From positions 372,001 to 436,000 of the forward strand of contig NZ_JACXYY010000003.1 in the NCBI RefSeq assembly GCF_014779665.1: a stretch of 64,000 nucleotides of DNA, in the 5' to 3' direction. Under the pieces are notes generated by a model. It was not told the origin of the DNA. It saw nothing but the letters and a program-made list of their open reading frames with translations, and made no database searches. Of this stretch, positions 8,834 through 19,003 are shown one piece after another (positions within the stretch are counted from its first letter, which is position 1; each line of letters starts with the position of its first letter). A program made the translations under genes and the position numbers. Source of the stretch: Nocardioides hwasunensis. Its GTDB lineage: Bacteria; Actinomycetota; Actinomycetes; Propionibacteriales; Nocardioidaceae.

Positions 8834-11800
8834 GACCGCTCGACCCCGCAGCGCTGGGTCACCTGCGACCGGCGCGCGGGGCGCTCGCCCTCGTCGTCGC
8901 GTGCGGCATGGTCGGCGGCCTGGCCACGGTGGCGCAGGCGTTCGCGCTGGGAGCCCTCGTCGTGGGTGCCGTCACGGGCGGCGCCTGGCAGTCCGCGGCC
9001 GGGTCGCTGGTCGCTCTCGTGCTGCTGCGCACCGCGACGGCGTACGTCGGCCAGCGCGCCGCCGCACGCGCGGCCGGCCAGGTCTCCGGCAGCCTGCGTC
9101 AGCGCCTGCTGGATGCTGCTCGGCGCGGGGGCGACGTCTCCCCCTCCCGGCTCGCGGTGCTCGCGACCCGCGGTGTGACCGGCGTCGAGCCCTACGTCAC
9201 GCGCTACCTGCCGGCACTCGTGCCGGCGGTGCTGCTGCCGGTGGTCACGCTGGCGGCGATCACCTGGCTCGACCCACTGTCGGGCCTCGTCGTGGCGTTC
9301 ACGCTGCCGCTGGTGCCCCTCTTCGCCGTGCTCGTCGGGCTCACCACCCGCGACCACGCCCGCTCCCAGTGGCGGGCCCTCGAGACGCTGTCGGGTCACT
9401 TCCTCGACGTGGTGCGCGGCCTCCCGACACTGGTCGCGCACCGGCGCGCGGAGGCGCAGGTCGACACGATCCGTGCCGTGACCCACCGCTACCGCCGCGC
9501 GAGCGTCGACACCCTCAAGGTGGCGTTCGCGTCCTCGTCGGTGCTCGAGCTCGTCGCCACGCTCTCCGTCGCGCTCGTCGCCGTGACCGTCGGGCTCCGG
9601 CTCGCCTCGGGCTCCGTCGGGTTCCAGGTCGCGCTCACGGTGCTGCTGCTCGCACCGGAGGCCTACTGGCCGCTGCGTCGGGTCGGCGCGGAGTTCCACG
9701 CCGCCGCCGAGGGCACCGCCGCGCTGGCCGACGCCGACGCGGTGCTGGCCAGCACCTCGACGCAGGTGACGGGCACCGAGCGACCGGCGTCCACCGGGAT
9801 CGTGCTGTCCGGGCTGCGGGCCGGCCACGACACCGCACTCTTCGCGCCGCTCGACCTCACCCTCCCCCGCACCGGCCTGGTCGCCGTCGCCGGGCCGTCC
9901 GGCTGCGGCAAGTCCACCCTCCTGCACACCCTGCGCGGCGACCTCCCTCCCGTCGCTGGTGAGGTGCTCGTCGCCGGCACTCCCCTGCCCGAGGCCGACC
10001 CGACATGGTGGCGCGGGCAGGTCTCCTGGGCCCCGCAGAGGCCGTGGCTCCTCGCCGACACGGTCGCGGCCAACGTGCGGCTCGGCAGGCCCGACGCCGA
10101 CGACGACGAGGTCTGGTCGGCGCTGGAGTCGGTCGGGCTCGCCGACGTCGTGCGCGCCCTGCCCGAGGGTCTCGACGCACCGCTCGGCGAGGACGGTGCC
10201 GGGCTCTCCGCCGGGCAGCGGGCCCGCGTGGCCCTGGCCCGGGTCGTTCTCGCCGAGCGCCCGGTGGTGCTGCTCGACGAGCCCAGCGCCCACCTCGACG
10301 AGGAGACCGAGCAGGTCCTGCTCGCCACGATCGCGACGCTCGCGCGCACCAGCCTGGTCCTGGTGGTGGCGCACCGACCGGCCGTGCTCGCTGCCGCCGA
10401 CCTCGTGATCACCCTGGCACCGGTGTCGGCGCGCCCCGAGGTGGCGGCGTACGACATCGGATCGGCCCCGACCGATGTCGTACGCCGCCACCCCGACACG
10501 TCCGCACGGACCGTGGTCGGCACCGACGAGGACGACGTCCGTCCGCGGTGGGGCATCCGCACCGCGACGGGCCTGGGTGCGCTCTCCACCGCCTCGGGTG
10601 TCGCGCTGACCGCGACGGCCGGATGGCTCATCACCCGGGCCAGCGAGCAGCCGCCGGTGCTGTATCTCATGGTCGCCATCGTCGGCGTCCGGCTGTTCGG
10701 CCTGGCCCGCCCGGTGCTGCACCACGTCGAGCGCGTGCTCAGCCACGACGTCGTCCTGCGCGAGCTCGCAGAGCGCCGCGCACGGGTGTTCGCCGACCTC
10801 GTCCCGCTCGTCCCGGGACGGCTGGGCCCGCGTCGGGGCGACCTGCTCGCCAGCGTCGTGGACGACGTGGACGCCATGCTCGACGAACGGCTGCGGGTGC
10901 GCCAGCCCGTGGTGACGGCGGTCCTCGTCGGCCTCGCCGCAGCCCTGCTGACCGGGCTCGCCGCCCCGGTCGCCGGGGTGGTCGTGGGCCTCGTCGTCGC
11001 CACTGGTGGTGCGGCCTTCGCCGTCGGCCGTCGAGGTGCGGCCACCGCCGAGCCCCTCCTGGTGGCCCGCCGCGCGGCACTCGGCGCGCGCGTCGAGGAG
11101 GTCGCCCACGGCCTGCGCGAGCTCGAGCAGTGGGGTGCCACCGACCGGGCCCTCGCCCGGGTGCACGACGAGTCGACCGCCCTGTCCGCGGCGGTGCGCG
11201 AGTCCACCCGCGCCGTCGCCGCGGGCTCCGCCCTCACCAGCGCCGCAGCCGGGCTCGGCGTCGTCGCCGTCGCGCTGCTGGTCGGACCCACGCAGGTCTC
11301 CCCCGCTGTCCTGGCCCTGCTGCTGCTCGTCCCGCTGGCCCTCGCCGACGTGACCGGCGCGCTGGCCGAGGCCGGCGCGCTCTCGGTCCGGTCACGAGCC
11401 GCCCGCCAGCGGCTCGACCGGCTGTCCGTCACACCCCCGGCGGTGCTCGACCCGAGCGTCCCTGCGTCCGCGCCCGGGTCGTACGTCGTCACGCTGCACC
11501 GCGCCGCGCTCGGCTGGGACGACCGGCCTGCGCTGGCGTTGGAGCACCTCGCGATCCGGCCGGGCGAGCACGTCGGCATCACGGGAGCGTCCGGGTCGGG
11601 CAAGTCGACGTTGGCCGCAACCCTGGTCCGCTTCATCGACCCGCTGGCGGGCGAGGTGCTGCTCGGCGGCACCGACCTGCGCCGGCTGACGCTCCACGAC
11701 GTGCGCCGCACGATCGGGCTCGTGGACGACGACCCGCACGTGTTCGCCTCGACCGTCGCCGAGAACGTCCGGCTGGCACGCCCGGGCGCGTCGGACGACG

Positions 11801-12183
11801 AGGTGCGTGGCGCGCTCGACCGCGCCCGGCTCGGTGCCTGGGTAGACGCCCTGCCCGAGGGCATGCACACCCACGTGGGGGCGGGCTCGCGCGAGGTGTC
11901 CGGCGGCGAGCGTGCCCGGCTCGCCCTTGCACGGTCGCTGCTGGCGGACCCACCCGTCCTGGTGCTCGACGAGCCCACCGCACACCTCGACGGTCCCACC
12001 GCCCGCGACGTGACCGCCGAGATGCTCCGCGCGGCCTCTCGTGCCAGGCGCTCTATCGTCTGGATCACCCACGGGACCGTGGGTCTCGAGGCCATGGATC
12101 GCGTCCTCCACCTCGAGGGCGGCGGCGTCGCGGACGGTCCGGCGCTCAGCCCTCGTCTCGTGAGGACCGCAGCGGCAGGGTGA
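8830..12183 (+). CDS. cydDC: CydDC fusion: thiol-reductant ABC exporter required for cytochrome bd assembly
   Basis: A 1117-residue single chain carrying both half-transporters that are separate CydD and CydC proteins in E. coli. The first half (~1-530) has a membrane domain, Walker A GPSGCGKS (~355), signature LSAGQ and Walker B VVLLDEPSAHLD. The second half (~565-1117) repeats the plan with Walker A GASGSGKS (~918), signature VSGGE and LVLDEPTAHLD. The known role is export of glutathione/cysteine or haem-related reductant to the outer face, needed for bd oxidase. The start is GTG 8830, overlapping the cydB stop by 4 nt. A perfect 21-bp inverted repeat lies in the linker between the halves. 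The 3' end overlaps the convergent kinase gene by 38 nt. Confidence 0.94.
10440..10492. repeat. Perfect 21-bp inverted repeat inside cydDC at the fusion junction
   Basis: The arms 10440-10460 and 10472-10492 are exact reverse complements, and the 11-nt loop can form a further 4-bp helix (TCGG/CCGA). It encodes roughly residues 537-554, between the CydD-like and CydC-like halves. In strength it is similar to the intergenic terminator-like hairpins in this window, yet it lies within a reading frame. Confidence 0.85.
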
Positions 12184-13924
12184 AGCGGAACGTGCTCCCC
12201 CTGCCGAGCTCGGACTCCAGCGTGAGGGTCCCGCCGTGGGACTCCGCGATGCGCTGCGCGATCGGCAGGCCGAGACCGGTGCCGGGCACGGACAGGGCGT
12301 TCGGGTTCGTCGAGCGGTGGAACGCGGAGAAGACGTGACCCTGGTCGGCGACCGAGATGCCGATCCCGGTGTCCGCCACGTCGACGGTCACCTCGTCGAC
12401 GGTCATCGCCATCGAGACGGTGACCGAGCCGTCCTCGGGGGTGTACTTCACGGCGTTGTCGACCATGTTGTCGATGACGCGCGCGAGCTCCTCGGGGTCA
12501 CCGAAGACGACGACGGGCGGCGACCCGGAGTTGAGGAACGCCAGGTGGACGCCGGCCTGCTTGGCGCGGATGTCGAGCAGGTCGACGCTGGCCTCGCAGA
12601 GCTCGGCGAGGTCCACCGCACGGCGCACGGTCTCGCGACGCCCCTGGATCCGGGAGTAGTGCAGCAGGTTGGCGACCAGGTTGCTCAGCCGTCCGGCGTT
12701 GCGGATGATCGCGTCGATGGAGTTCAGCTCGGGGTGCCGGTCCGAGATCAGCTCGGCGTGGCCCAGGATCGCGGTGAGGGGCGTCTTGAGCTCGTGGGAG
12801 ATCGTCGCGATGAGCTCGCTGCGGTAGCGGGCGAGCTCGCGCAGCTCCTGCACGAGCCGCTGCTCGGTCTCGAGGACCCGTGAGGCGCGCACGATCTGGG
12901 CCAGCAGCCGGGAGACCTCCAGCACCGCGTCGGACTCGGCGCGGCTGAGCGCCGGCGCGTTGCGGGTGTGGGCCAGCACGAGGTAGCCGACGAGGTCGTC
13001 CTGGGAGACGAGCGGGCAGAGCACGACGCGCTCGGCACGGATGCCCTGCATCACGTCGGCGAGCCGGGCGGCACTGAGCGGCAGGTGGCGCGCGTCGCGC
13101 TCCCCGGGGCCGAGCTCGAGCAGCACGGGGGTGCGTTCGAGCGCGGCCAGCTCGTCGCGTACGTCGGGGAGGTCGAGCTCGGGCACGAAGGGCCGGGGCG
13201 ACCCGGCGCCGAGCTGGCTGCCCTGGGCGTCGATCGGGAAGGTCCGCACCCACGCCTGGACCGCCCCGAGACTCTCCCCCACTGCCGCCACCGCCGTGTG
13301 CAGCGCCTGCGAGAGGCTCTGCTGGGTGCCGGCGCCGGCGACCGTCGTGAGCATCCGGTCGAGGCGGGCGCGGTCGGTCAGCCGGTCGCGCTCACGGGCG
13401 TTCGACAGCGCGACGCCGGCCTGCACGGCGAACATCTCGAGCAGCTCGCGATCGGCCTCGTGGGGGACCTTGCCGTCGGCGGGGAGGTCGACCGCCATGT
13501 TGCCGAGGAGCTCGCCGCTGGAGGAGTAGAGCGGCGCGTAGAGCGCGTGCTCCGGGTGCCAGGCGTCGGAGGCGGAGTCGGGGTGGAACTCCGGGATCCA
13601 GGCGGCCCTCAGGCGCTCCTCCGACATCCGCCCGGCCGGGATGAACCGGAGGATCCCCCACTTGTCGGCCTCGCGGAACTCGTCGAGGATCTGCTCGGCG
13701 GGCGTGCGGCGGTGCAGGATCTGGGAGACCACCTCGGGCGGGCCGGCGACGTGGGTCATCACCAGCATCTCGCCCTCGAGCCGGGCGATGGCGGCGACAC
13801 CGTAGCCGAGCACGTCGACCACGCCCCGCGCGATCTCCTCGAGGATCACCTCGGTGTCGGTCGAGGAGTTGACCCGCCTCATGAGCTCCGCGAGCCGCTT
13901 CAGCGCGTCCTGGTTGTGCGGCAT
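12146..13924 (-). CDS. Orphan GAF-domain sensor histidine kinase
   Basis: A 592-residue soluble kinase with no transmembrane helix. It has two GAF-like regions (~5-175 and ~195-360), then HisKA with phospho-acceptor His377 in ISHELKTPL, and a HATPase_c domain with N-box NMVDNAVKY, DTGIGI and GTGLGL. It would autophosphorylate in response to a cytosolic ligand or redox signal and pass phosphate to a response regulator, but none is encoded nearby. The ATG at 13924 is preceded by GGGAGGTGGAG. It lies downstream of rnj on the same strand, and its 3' end overlaps cydDC tail-to-tail by 38 nt. The sensed signal cannot be read from sequence. Confidence 0.88.
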   Translation of the reverse strand: MPHNQDALKRLAELMRRVNSSTDTEVILEEIARGVVDVLGYGVAAIARLEGEMLVMTHVAGPPEVVSQILHRRTPAEQILDEFREADKWGILRFIPAGRMSEERLRAAWIPEFHPDSASDAWHPEHALYAPLYSSSGELLGNMAVDLPADGKVPHEADRELLEMFAVQAGVALSNARERDRLTDRARLDRMLTTVAGAGTQQSLSQALHTAVAAVGESLGAVQAWVRTFPIDAQGSQLGAGSPRPFVPELDLPDVRDELAALERTPVLLELGPGERDARHLPLSAARLADVMQGIRAERVVLCPLVSQDDLVGYLVLAHTRNAPALSRAESDAVLEVSRLLAQIVRASRVLETEQRLVQELRELARYRSELIATISHELKTPLTAILGHAELISDRHPELNSIDAIIRNAGRLSNLVANLLHYSRIQGRRETVRRAVDLAELCEASVDLLDIRAKQAGVHLAFLNSGSPPVVVFGDPEELARVIDNMVDNAVKYTPEDGSVTVSMAMTVDEVTVDVADTGIGISVADQGHVFSAFHRSTNPNALSVPGTGLGLPIAQRIAESHGGTLTLESELGRGSTFRFTLPLRSSRDEG

Positions 13925-13994
13925 CTCCACCTCCCCCCGAAGGTCTCGCGGGCCGCCCACGACGTGCGCGGGCCCGACTGCGACTCTAGGCCCG

Positions 13995-15680
13995 TCAGGC
14001 CTCGATCACCACAGGGATGATCATCGGCCTGCGACGGTGCGCCCGGTTGACCCAGCGACCCACCACGCGGCGCACGGTCTGCTGCAGCTGGTAGGAGTCG
14101 TTGGCCCCGTCCGCGACCGCGGCGTTGATGGCGTCGATGATCGGCTGGCGGATCTCGGCGAAGGTCGTCTCGTCCTCGGCGAAGCCGCGCGCGTGGATCT
14201 CCGGGCCGGAGACGACCTTGCCGGTGACCGAGTCGACGACCACGATCACGGACAGGAAGCCTTCCTCACCGAGGATGCGCCGGTCCTTCATGGACGCCTC
14301 GGTGATGTCGCCGATCGTGGTGCCGTCCACGAAGACGTAGCCCACCTCGACCTTGCCGACGACCTTGGCGACACCGTCGACGAGGTCGACCACGACCCCG
14401 TCCTCGGCCAGCACGACGTTCTCCACGCCGGTCGCTCGGGCGAGGTCGGCGTTGGCGCGCATGTGGCGGATCTCGCCGTGGACCGGCATCACGTTGCGCG
14501 GCTTGACGATGTTGTAGCAGTAGAGGAGCTCGCCGGCGCTCGCGTGACCGGAGACGTGGACCAGGGCGTTGCCCTTGTGCACCACGTTGGCGCCCAGGCG
14601 CGAGAGACCGTTGATGACCCGGTAGACGGCGTTCTCGTTGCCCGGGATCAGCGAGCTGGCCAGGACGACCGTGTCACCCTCCGCGAGGTGCACGAAGCTG
14701 TGGCTGCGTTGGGCGATGCGGCTCAGGGCCGACATCGGCTCGCCCTGCGAACCGGTGGAGACCAGCACCTGCTTGTGCGGCGGCAGGTCGGCGAGCTCCT
14801 TGGCGTCGACCATCACGCCGGGCGGCACGGTGAGGTAGCCGAGCTCCTGCGCGATCGCCATGTTGCGCACCATCGAGCGACCGACGTAGCCGACCTTGCG
14901 GCCGTGGGCGACGGCGGCGTCGAGGATCTGTTGCACGCGGTGCACGTGGGAGGCGAAGCAGGCCACGATGATCCGCTGGTCGCTCTTGGCGAAGACCCGG
15001 TCGAGGACCGGGGAGATGTCCTTCTCCGAGGTCGTGAAGCCGGGCACCTCGGCGTTGGTGGAGTCGGTGAGGAAGAGGTCGACGCCCTCGTCGCCGAGGC
15101 GGGCGAACTCGTTGAGGTCGGTGATCCGTCCGTCGAGCGGGAGCTGGTCCATCTTGAAGTCGCCCGTGTGCAGCACCACGCCGGCGCCGGTGCGGATCAC
15201 GACCGCCAGCGCGTCCGGGATGGAGTGGTTGACCGCGACGAACTCGAGCACGAACGGGCCGAACGTGATCGTCTGCCCCTCGGCGACCTCGTAGTGGACG
15301 GTCTCCTTCAGGCGGTGCTCGCGGAGCTTGGAGCCCAGCAGGGCGAGGGTCAGCTTGGAGCCGACGAGCGGGATGTCGCCGCGCTCGCGCAGGAGGTACG
15401 GCGTGGCGCCGATGTGGTCCTCGTGACCGTGGGTCAGCACCAGCGCCTCGACGGCGTCGAGGCGGTCGCGGATCGGCTCGAAGTCCGGGAGGATCAGGTC
15501 GACTCCGGGGTGGTGGTCCTCGGGGAAGAGCACGCCGCAGTCGACGAGCAGCAGTCGACCGTCGTACTCGAAGGCGGTCATGTTGCGACCGACCTCGCCC
15601 AGCCCGCCGAGCGGGATGACCCGGAGGCCTCCGGCGGGGAGGGGTGCGGGGGCGCTCAGCTCGGGGTGGGTGTGGCTCAA
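13995..15680 (-). CDS. rnj: Ribonuclease J
   Basis: A 561-residue metallo-beta-lactamase/beta-CASP ribonuclease that matures and degrades RNA by endo- and 5'-exonucleolytic cleavage. Visible are the metal-binding HGHEDHIG motif, HTGDFK, the GSQGEPMSALSR segment of the beta-CASP domain and a late VSGHAS motif. The length matches actinobacterial RNase J. The start appears to be TTG at 15680, supported by AAGGA 5 nt upstream. It lies 53 nt downstream of dapA on the same strand, a conserved actinobacterial order, and the two are probably co-transcribed. Confidence 0.95.
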   Translation of the reverse strand: MSHTHPELSAPAPLPAGGLRVIPLGGLGEVGRNMTAFEYDGRLLLVDCGVLFPEDHHPGVDLILPDFEPIRDRLDAVEALVLTHGHEDHIGATPYLLRERGDIPLVGSKLTLALLGSKLREHRLKETVHYEVAEGQTITFGPFVLEFVAVNHSIPDALAVVIRTGAGVVLHTGDFKMDQLPLDGRITDLNEFARLGDEGVDLFLTDSTNAEVPGFTTSEKDISPVLDRVFAKSDQRIIVACFASHVHRVQQILDAAVAHGRKVGYVGRSMVRNMAIAQELGYLTVPPGVMVDAKELADLPPHKQVLVSTGSQGEPMSALSRIAQRSHSFVHLAEGDTVVLASSLIPGNENAVYRVINGLSRLGANVVHKGNALVHVSGHASAGELLYCYNIVKPRNVMPVHGEIRHMRANADLARATGVENVVLAEDGVVVDLVDGVAKVVGKVEVGYVFVDGTTIGDITEASMKDRRILGEEGFLSVIVVVDSVTGKVVSGPEIHARGFAEDETTFAEIRQPIIDAINAAVADGANDSYQLQQTVRRVVGRWVNRAHRRRPMIIPVVIEA

Positions 15681-15733
15681 GGGAATCCTTCAGTTGTCGT
15701 GTGGGACGGATCGCAGGTGGACCCGACCCGGGG

Positions 15734-16654
15734 TCAGAGCAGGTCGGCGGCGACCAGGCCCGCGCGCAGCGCGGCGACCTCGTCGTCGTCCAGGGCGACC
15801 AGCGGGCCGCGGACGCGGCGGTTGTCGAGCACGCCGAGCAGCTCGAGCGCTGCCTTGGCGGTGGTGGCCCCGTAGTTGGGCACACCCATGATGGCGTCGA
15901 ACGCCGGGAGCAGCGAGGTGTGGATGCGCAGCGCCTCGGCGTGGTCTCCGCTGCCCCAGGCGTCGAGCATCGCCGCGAGCCGGTCACCGGCGGCGTGGGC
16001 GCACACCGAGACGAGGCCGGCGCCGCCGTAGGCGAGGTAGCCGAGCGTGGCGACGTCGTCGCCGGAGTAGACGGAGTAGCCCAGGTCGACCAGCTCGGCG
16101 GCTCGCGGGAGCAGCCCGGTCGCGTCCTTGACCGACAGCACGTGGTCGTAGCCGCGCATCGCCTCGTAGGTGTCGAGCTCGATGAGCGTGGCGGTGCGGC
16201 CCGGGACGTCGTAGAGCATCACCGGGAGGCCGGTCGCCTCGACGACGGACGTGAAGTGGTGGCGTACGCCGGCCTGGCCGGGCTTGTTGTAGTAGGGGGT
16301 CACCAGGAGGATGCCGTCGACGCCGATCTTCTCGGCCTGGCGGGCGAGCTCGACGGAGTGGGCGGTCGCGTTGGTGCCCACGCCGGCGATCACCGTGGCC
16401 CGGTCCCCCACCGCGTCCTGCACGGCACGGAGGATGTCGCCGTCCTCGGCGACCGAGGTGGTCGGGCTCTCACCGGTCGTGCCGCTGACGACGACGCCGT
16501 CGTTGCCGTGGTCGACGAGGTGTGCCGCGATCCTCGCGGTGCCCTCGAGGTCGACGCTGCCGTCAGCGTGGAACGCGGTGGCCATCGCCGTGAGGAGCCG
16601 GCCGAACGGGGCACGGTCGCTCATCCACGTGGTCGCTTGGCTCCGCTCGCTCAT
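15734..16654 (-). CDS. dapA: 4-hydroxy-tetrahydrodipicolinate synthase
   Basis: A 306-residue TIM-barrel lyase condensing pyruvate with aspartate semialdehyde, the first committed step to diaminopimelate and lysine. It shows GTTGESPT (pyruvate-binding Thr pair), TPYYNKPG with the catalytic tyrosine, and Schiff-base Lys176 in SVKDATG. A shorter start at 16624 (MSDRAPFG) is possible, but TAACCT 6 nt before ATG 16654 fits the leaderless pattern seen for many genes here, so I keep 16654. It leads a dapA-rnj unit and is divergent from the TfoX-like gene. Confidence 0.94.
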   Translation of the reverse strand: MSERSQATTWMSDRAPFGRLLTAMATAFHADGSVDLEGTARIAAHLVDHGNDGVVVSGTTGESPTTSVAEDGDILRAVQDAVGDRATVIAGVGTNATAHSVELARQAEKIGVDGILLVTPYYNKPGQAGVRHHFTSVVEATGLPVMLYDVPGRTATLIELDTYEAMRGYDHVLSVKDATGLLPRAAELVDLGYSVYSGDDVATLGYLAYGGAGLVSVCAHAAGDRLAAMLDAWGSGDHAEALRIHTSLLPAFDAIMGVPNYGATTAKAALELLGVLDNRRVRGPLVALDDDEVAALRAGLVAADLL

Positions 16655-16660
16655 GGTCGA

Positions 16661-16686
16661 AGGTTATCGGTCCCGGGGCCTACTCT
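16661..16686. promoter_or_regulatory. Overlapping divergent leaderless promoters of dapA and the TfoX-like gene
   Basis: TAACCT on the minus strand (16661-16666) lies 6 nt before the dapA ATG. TACTCT on the plus strand (16681-16686) lies 5 nt before the ATG at 16692. Only 14 nt separate the two hexamers, so each promoter's -35 zone overlaps the other's -10. Confidence 0.45.
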
Positions 16687-16691
16687 GGGCC

Positions 16692-17024
16692 ATGGCCTAC
16701 GACGAGGCGCTGGCGCAGCGGATCAGCGACGTGCTCGAGGGAGAGCCAGGGCTCACCTCGAGGAAGATGTTCGGCGGGCTCGGCTACATGCTCGACGGCC
16801 ACATGGCGGTGGCCGCCGGCAGCGGCGGGGCTCTCATGGTGCGCATCGACCCCGCCGACGCCCCGGCCTGGGTCGACGGTGAGGGGGTCACCCCGATGAA
16901 GATGCGCGGGCGCGAGATGGCCGGCTGGCTGCTGGTCTCGTCCGATGCCCTGACGAGCGACGAGCAGCTCGAGCTGTGGGTGGGCCGGGGCGTCGCCTTC
17001 GTGCGCGCACTGCCGCCGAGGTGA
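16692..17024 (+). CDS. TfoX N-terminal domain protein
   Basis: A 110-residue protein with the TfoX N-terminal fold signature (RKMFGGLGYMLDGHMAV... then MKMRGREMAGWLLV). In E. coli and Vibrio, TfoX/Sxy proteins regulate competence. The stand-alone N-terminal domain is widespread in bacteria with no known competence role, and its function is unknown. The ATG at 16692 starts right after a TACTCT hexamer. It faces the metzincin gene convergently. The family call is good, but no function should be inferred. Confidence 0.82.
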   Translation: MAYDEALAQRISDVLEGEPGLTSRKMFGGLGYMLDGHMAVAAGSGGALMVRIDPADAPAWVDGEGVTPMKMRGREMAGWLLVSSDALTSDEQLELWVGRGVAFVRALPPR

Positions 17025-17045
17025 GCGCCCCGGCAGGCATCACCG

Positions 17046-18866
17046 CTAGCGGGCCACCAGTCGGTACTGCATGCGCACCGAGCCGTCGTCGCCGGTGAGC
17101 TCCGCGGAGAACGTCCCGGCCGTGCGCGCACGCACCTTGCCGGTGATGAGGATCCGTCCCGCGCTCATGCGCCACCGCAGGCCCCTCGGCAACCGCCGGT
17201 CGACGTAGACGTCGGTGACGGGTCCGTCGAAGCGGATCTCGGCGCGGTACTTCTTGCCGACCTTCGCCCGCGGCAGCCGGGTGGTGAGGAAGGTGAGCCC
17301 GGGCCCGGCCTTCGGCGCCGACGTCGATGAGGTGTGGGACGCAGGCGGCGTGCCGTTGGGCGCCGTGGCGGTGGTGGTCGGTGTCGTGGTGGCCGGAGGG
17401 GTGGTCGGGGTCGGGTCCGGGGTGGTCGGGTCCGGGGTGGTCGCGACCAGACCGGACTGGAGGATCACCGTGTAGCCGCCGAGTGAGCCGTAGTCGCTGT
17501 AGCGCCCGGCCTCGACCGGGTCGCCGTAGCCGACACCCTCGACGAACGCGGTGTACGCCGTCGGCGTCGCACCCAGGTCCGCGCTCCAGGTCGCCGACAG
17601 GGAGCCGTCGGTCGCGACGTCGGCCACCGGGTTGGCCGTGGCGACGACGCGACCCACCGAGTCGCGGACGGTGAGCTGGAGGTCGGCGTCGGAGACGCCC
17701 ACCGGCCCGACCACGGACAGCGTCGTGGGCCCGCTCGCGGTGAAGCCGAACGCGTCGACGTCGTCGCGGGAGCCGATGGTGCCGGCCGTCCTGGAGCCGA
17801 CCTGGATCGCGGTGGCGCCGACCGCCTGGTCGCCGTGGTCGTCCGTGAGCAGGGGGGCGGTCCTCGCGATGATGGCCACGTCGTCCTCGGTGTTGTCGGC
17901 GTCGGCGTACTCGCCCTTCGACCACTGCGAGGCGCGCCTGCCGTAGGAGGCGCCCATGATCGGCGCCCAGCCCTTGGCGCCGGTGTAGTAGGCGGACTGG
18001 CTCGTGCCGTCGTGGCTCAGGCCGAAGGTGTGGCCGACCTCGTGGCTGATGGCCTGGCCGATGTCGTAGCCCGCGGTGCCGGTGCCCTGGGTGAAGACCC
18101 ACGCCGGCTGGTAGGCGGTGCCGTTGACCGCGCCGAACATGCCGACGTACGCCAGGCCGCCGCAACCGCAGTCCGAGCCGACCGAGTTGGTGGGGGTGAT
18201 GACGACCGGCATGCCATAGGTCTGGTCGGCGATGCTGGTGCGGCTCAGCGCCGACGCGTCGGGCGCGCGCGTGGTGACGTTGACGTCGAACGGGGCGTAG
18301 TCCTCCGCCACCGTGCGCCACGCCAGGTAGATCTGGGCCCGCTCCTGGTCGTTGAACGTCGCGGGGTCGGCGTCGATGGAGAAGGCCGGTGAGTCGATCC
18401 GGGCGCCGTTCTTCCACCTGGTGCCGGAGTAGGTCGCACCGTCGAAGTCGAGGTAGATGGTGCGGTTGGACTGCGGGCGGGAGGACAGGTCGAACACGTC
18501 GCCCGGCACCTGGGCGTCGGCGACCGCGCTCGCGGCCGCACGCTGGGCCGCCGGGACCGGCTCCTCCCGCACGAAGATCCGCCCGCACGGGTCGATCCAC
18601 GACGTCTCGTCCCCGGACATGTGCAGCAGCTGGTCGACCGAGAGGTCGTTGGTCGTGCGGACCAGTACGGCGCTGAGGCCGCGGGTCAGCGCATCCGCGA
18701 GACGCACCGGCTGGGACAGCGAGGTCACCGCGCAGAGCCCGTCAGCCAGCGGGACCGCGCTGGCCTGGGCCGGCACGGCCGCCGCGGCGACGGCCGCAGA
18801 GAGGCCCAGGACCGAGGCCACGAGGGCGCGTACGACGAGGGCGGGGCGGGACGACCGAGTGGTCAC
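17046..18866 (-). CDS. Secreted metzincin zinc protease with putative Ig domain
   Basis: A 606-residue exported protease. It has a hydrophobic signal peptide ending near AQASA, then a catalytic domain with the full metzincin zinc motif HEVGHTFGLSHD (275-286) and a downstream Met-turn candidate (APIMGASY). Next come beta-rich repeats, a Thr/Pro-rich linker of about 45 residues and a C-terminal putative Ig domain of He_PIG type (VGKKYRAEIRFDGPV...GLRW). GTG 18866 is chosen over the longer frame at 18920 because AGGAAG (18871-18876) precedes it and the signal peptide then begins with its basic residues. The substrate is unknown. It is the second secreted protease in the window. Confidence 0.85.
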   Translation of the reverse strand: MTTRSSRPALVVRALVASVLGLSAAVAAAAVPAQASAVPLADGLCAVTSLSQPVRLADALTRGLSAVLVRTTNDLSVDQLLHMSGDETSWIDPCGRIFVREEPVPAAQRAAASAVADAQVPGDVFDLSSRPQSNRTIYLDFDGATYSGTRWKNGARIDSPAFSIDADPATFNDQERAQIYLAWRTVAEDYAPFDVNVTTRAPDASALSRTSIADQTYGMPVVITPTNSVGSDCGCGGLAYVGMFGAVNGTAYQPAWVFTQGTGTAGYDIGQAISHEVGHTFGLSHDGTSQSAYYTGAKGWAPIMGASYGRRASQWSKGEYADADNTEDDVAIIARTAPLLTDDHGDQAVGATAIQVGSRTAGTIGSRDDVDAFGFTASGPTTLSVVGPVGVSDADLQLTVRDSVGRVVATANPVADVATDGSLSATWSADLGATPTAYTAFVEGVGYGDPVEAGRYSDYGSLGGYTVILQSGLVATTPDPTTPDPTPTTPPATTTPTTTATAPNGTPPASHTSSTSAPKAGPGLTFLTTRLPRAKVGKKYRAEIRFDGPVTDVYVDRRLPRGLRWRMSAGRILITGKVRARTAGTFSAELTGDDGSVRMQYRLVAR

Positions 18867-18982
18867 GGGGCTTCCTAGCGGGAGTCGGAGGACCCCGGTT
18901 CTGGGGCCTCGACCATGCAACCGCGAAGTAGTTCACGATTTGTCTACATGCGATCGACGCCCGTGCGCCGCTTGGGTAACGT

Positions 18983-19003
18983 GCCCGAGATCACACCTCG
19001 GGC
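18983..19003 (-). terminator. Short hairpin at the end of the Nudix gene
   Basis: GCCCGAG and CTCGGGC form a 7-bp stem with a 7-nt loop that contains the stop codon of the Nudix gene. It is a plausible but weak terminator. Confidence 0.35.
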
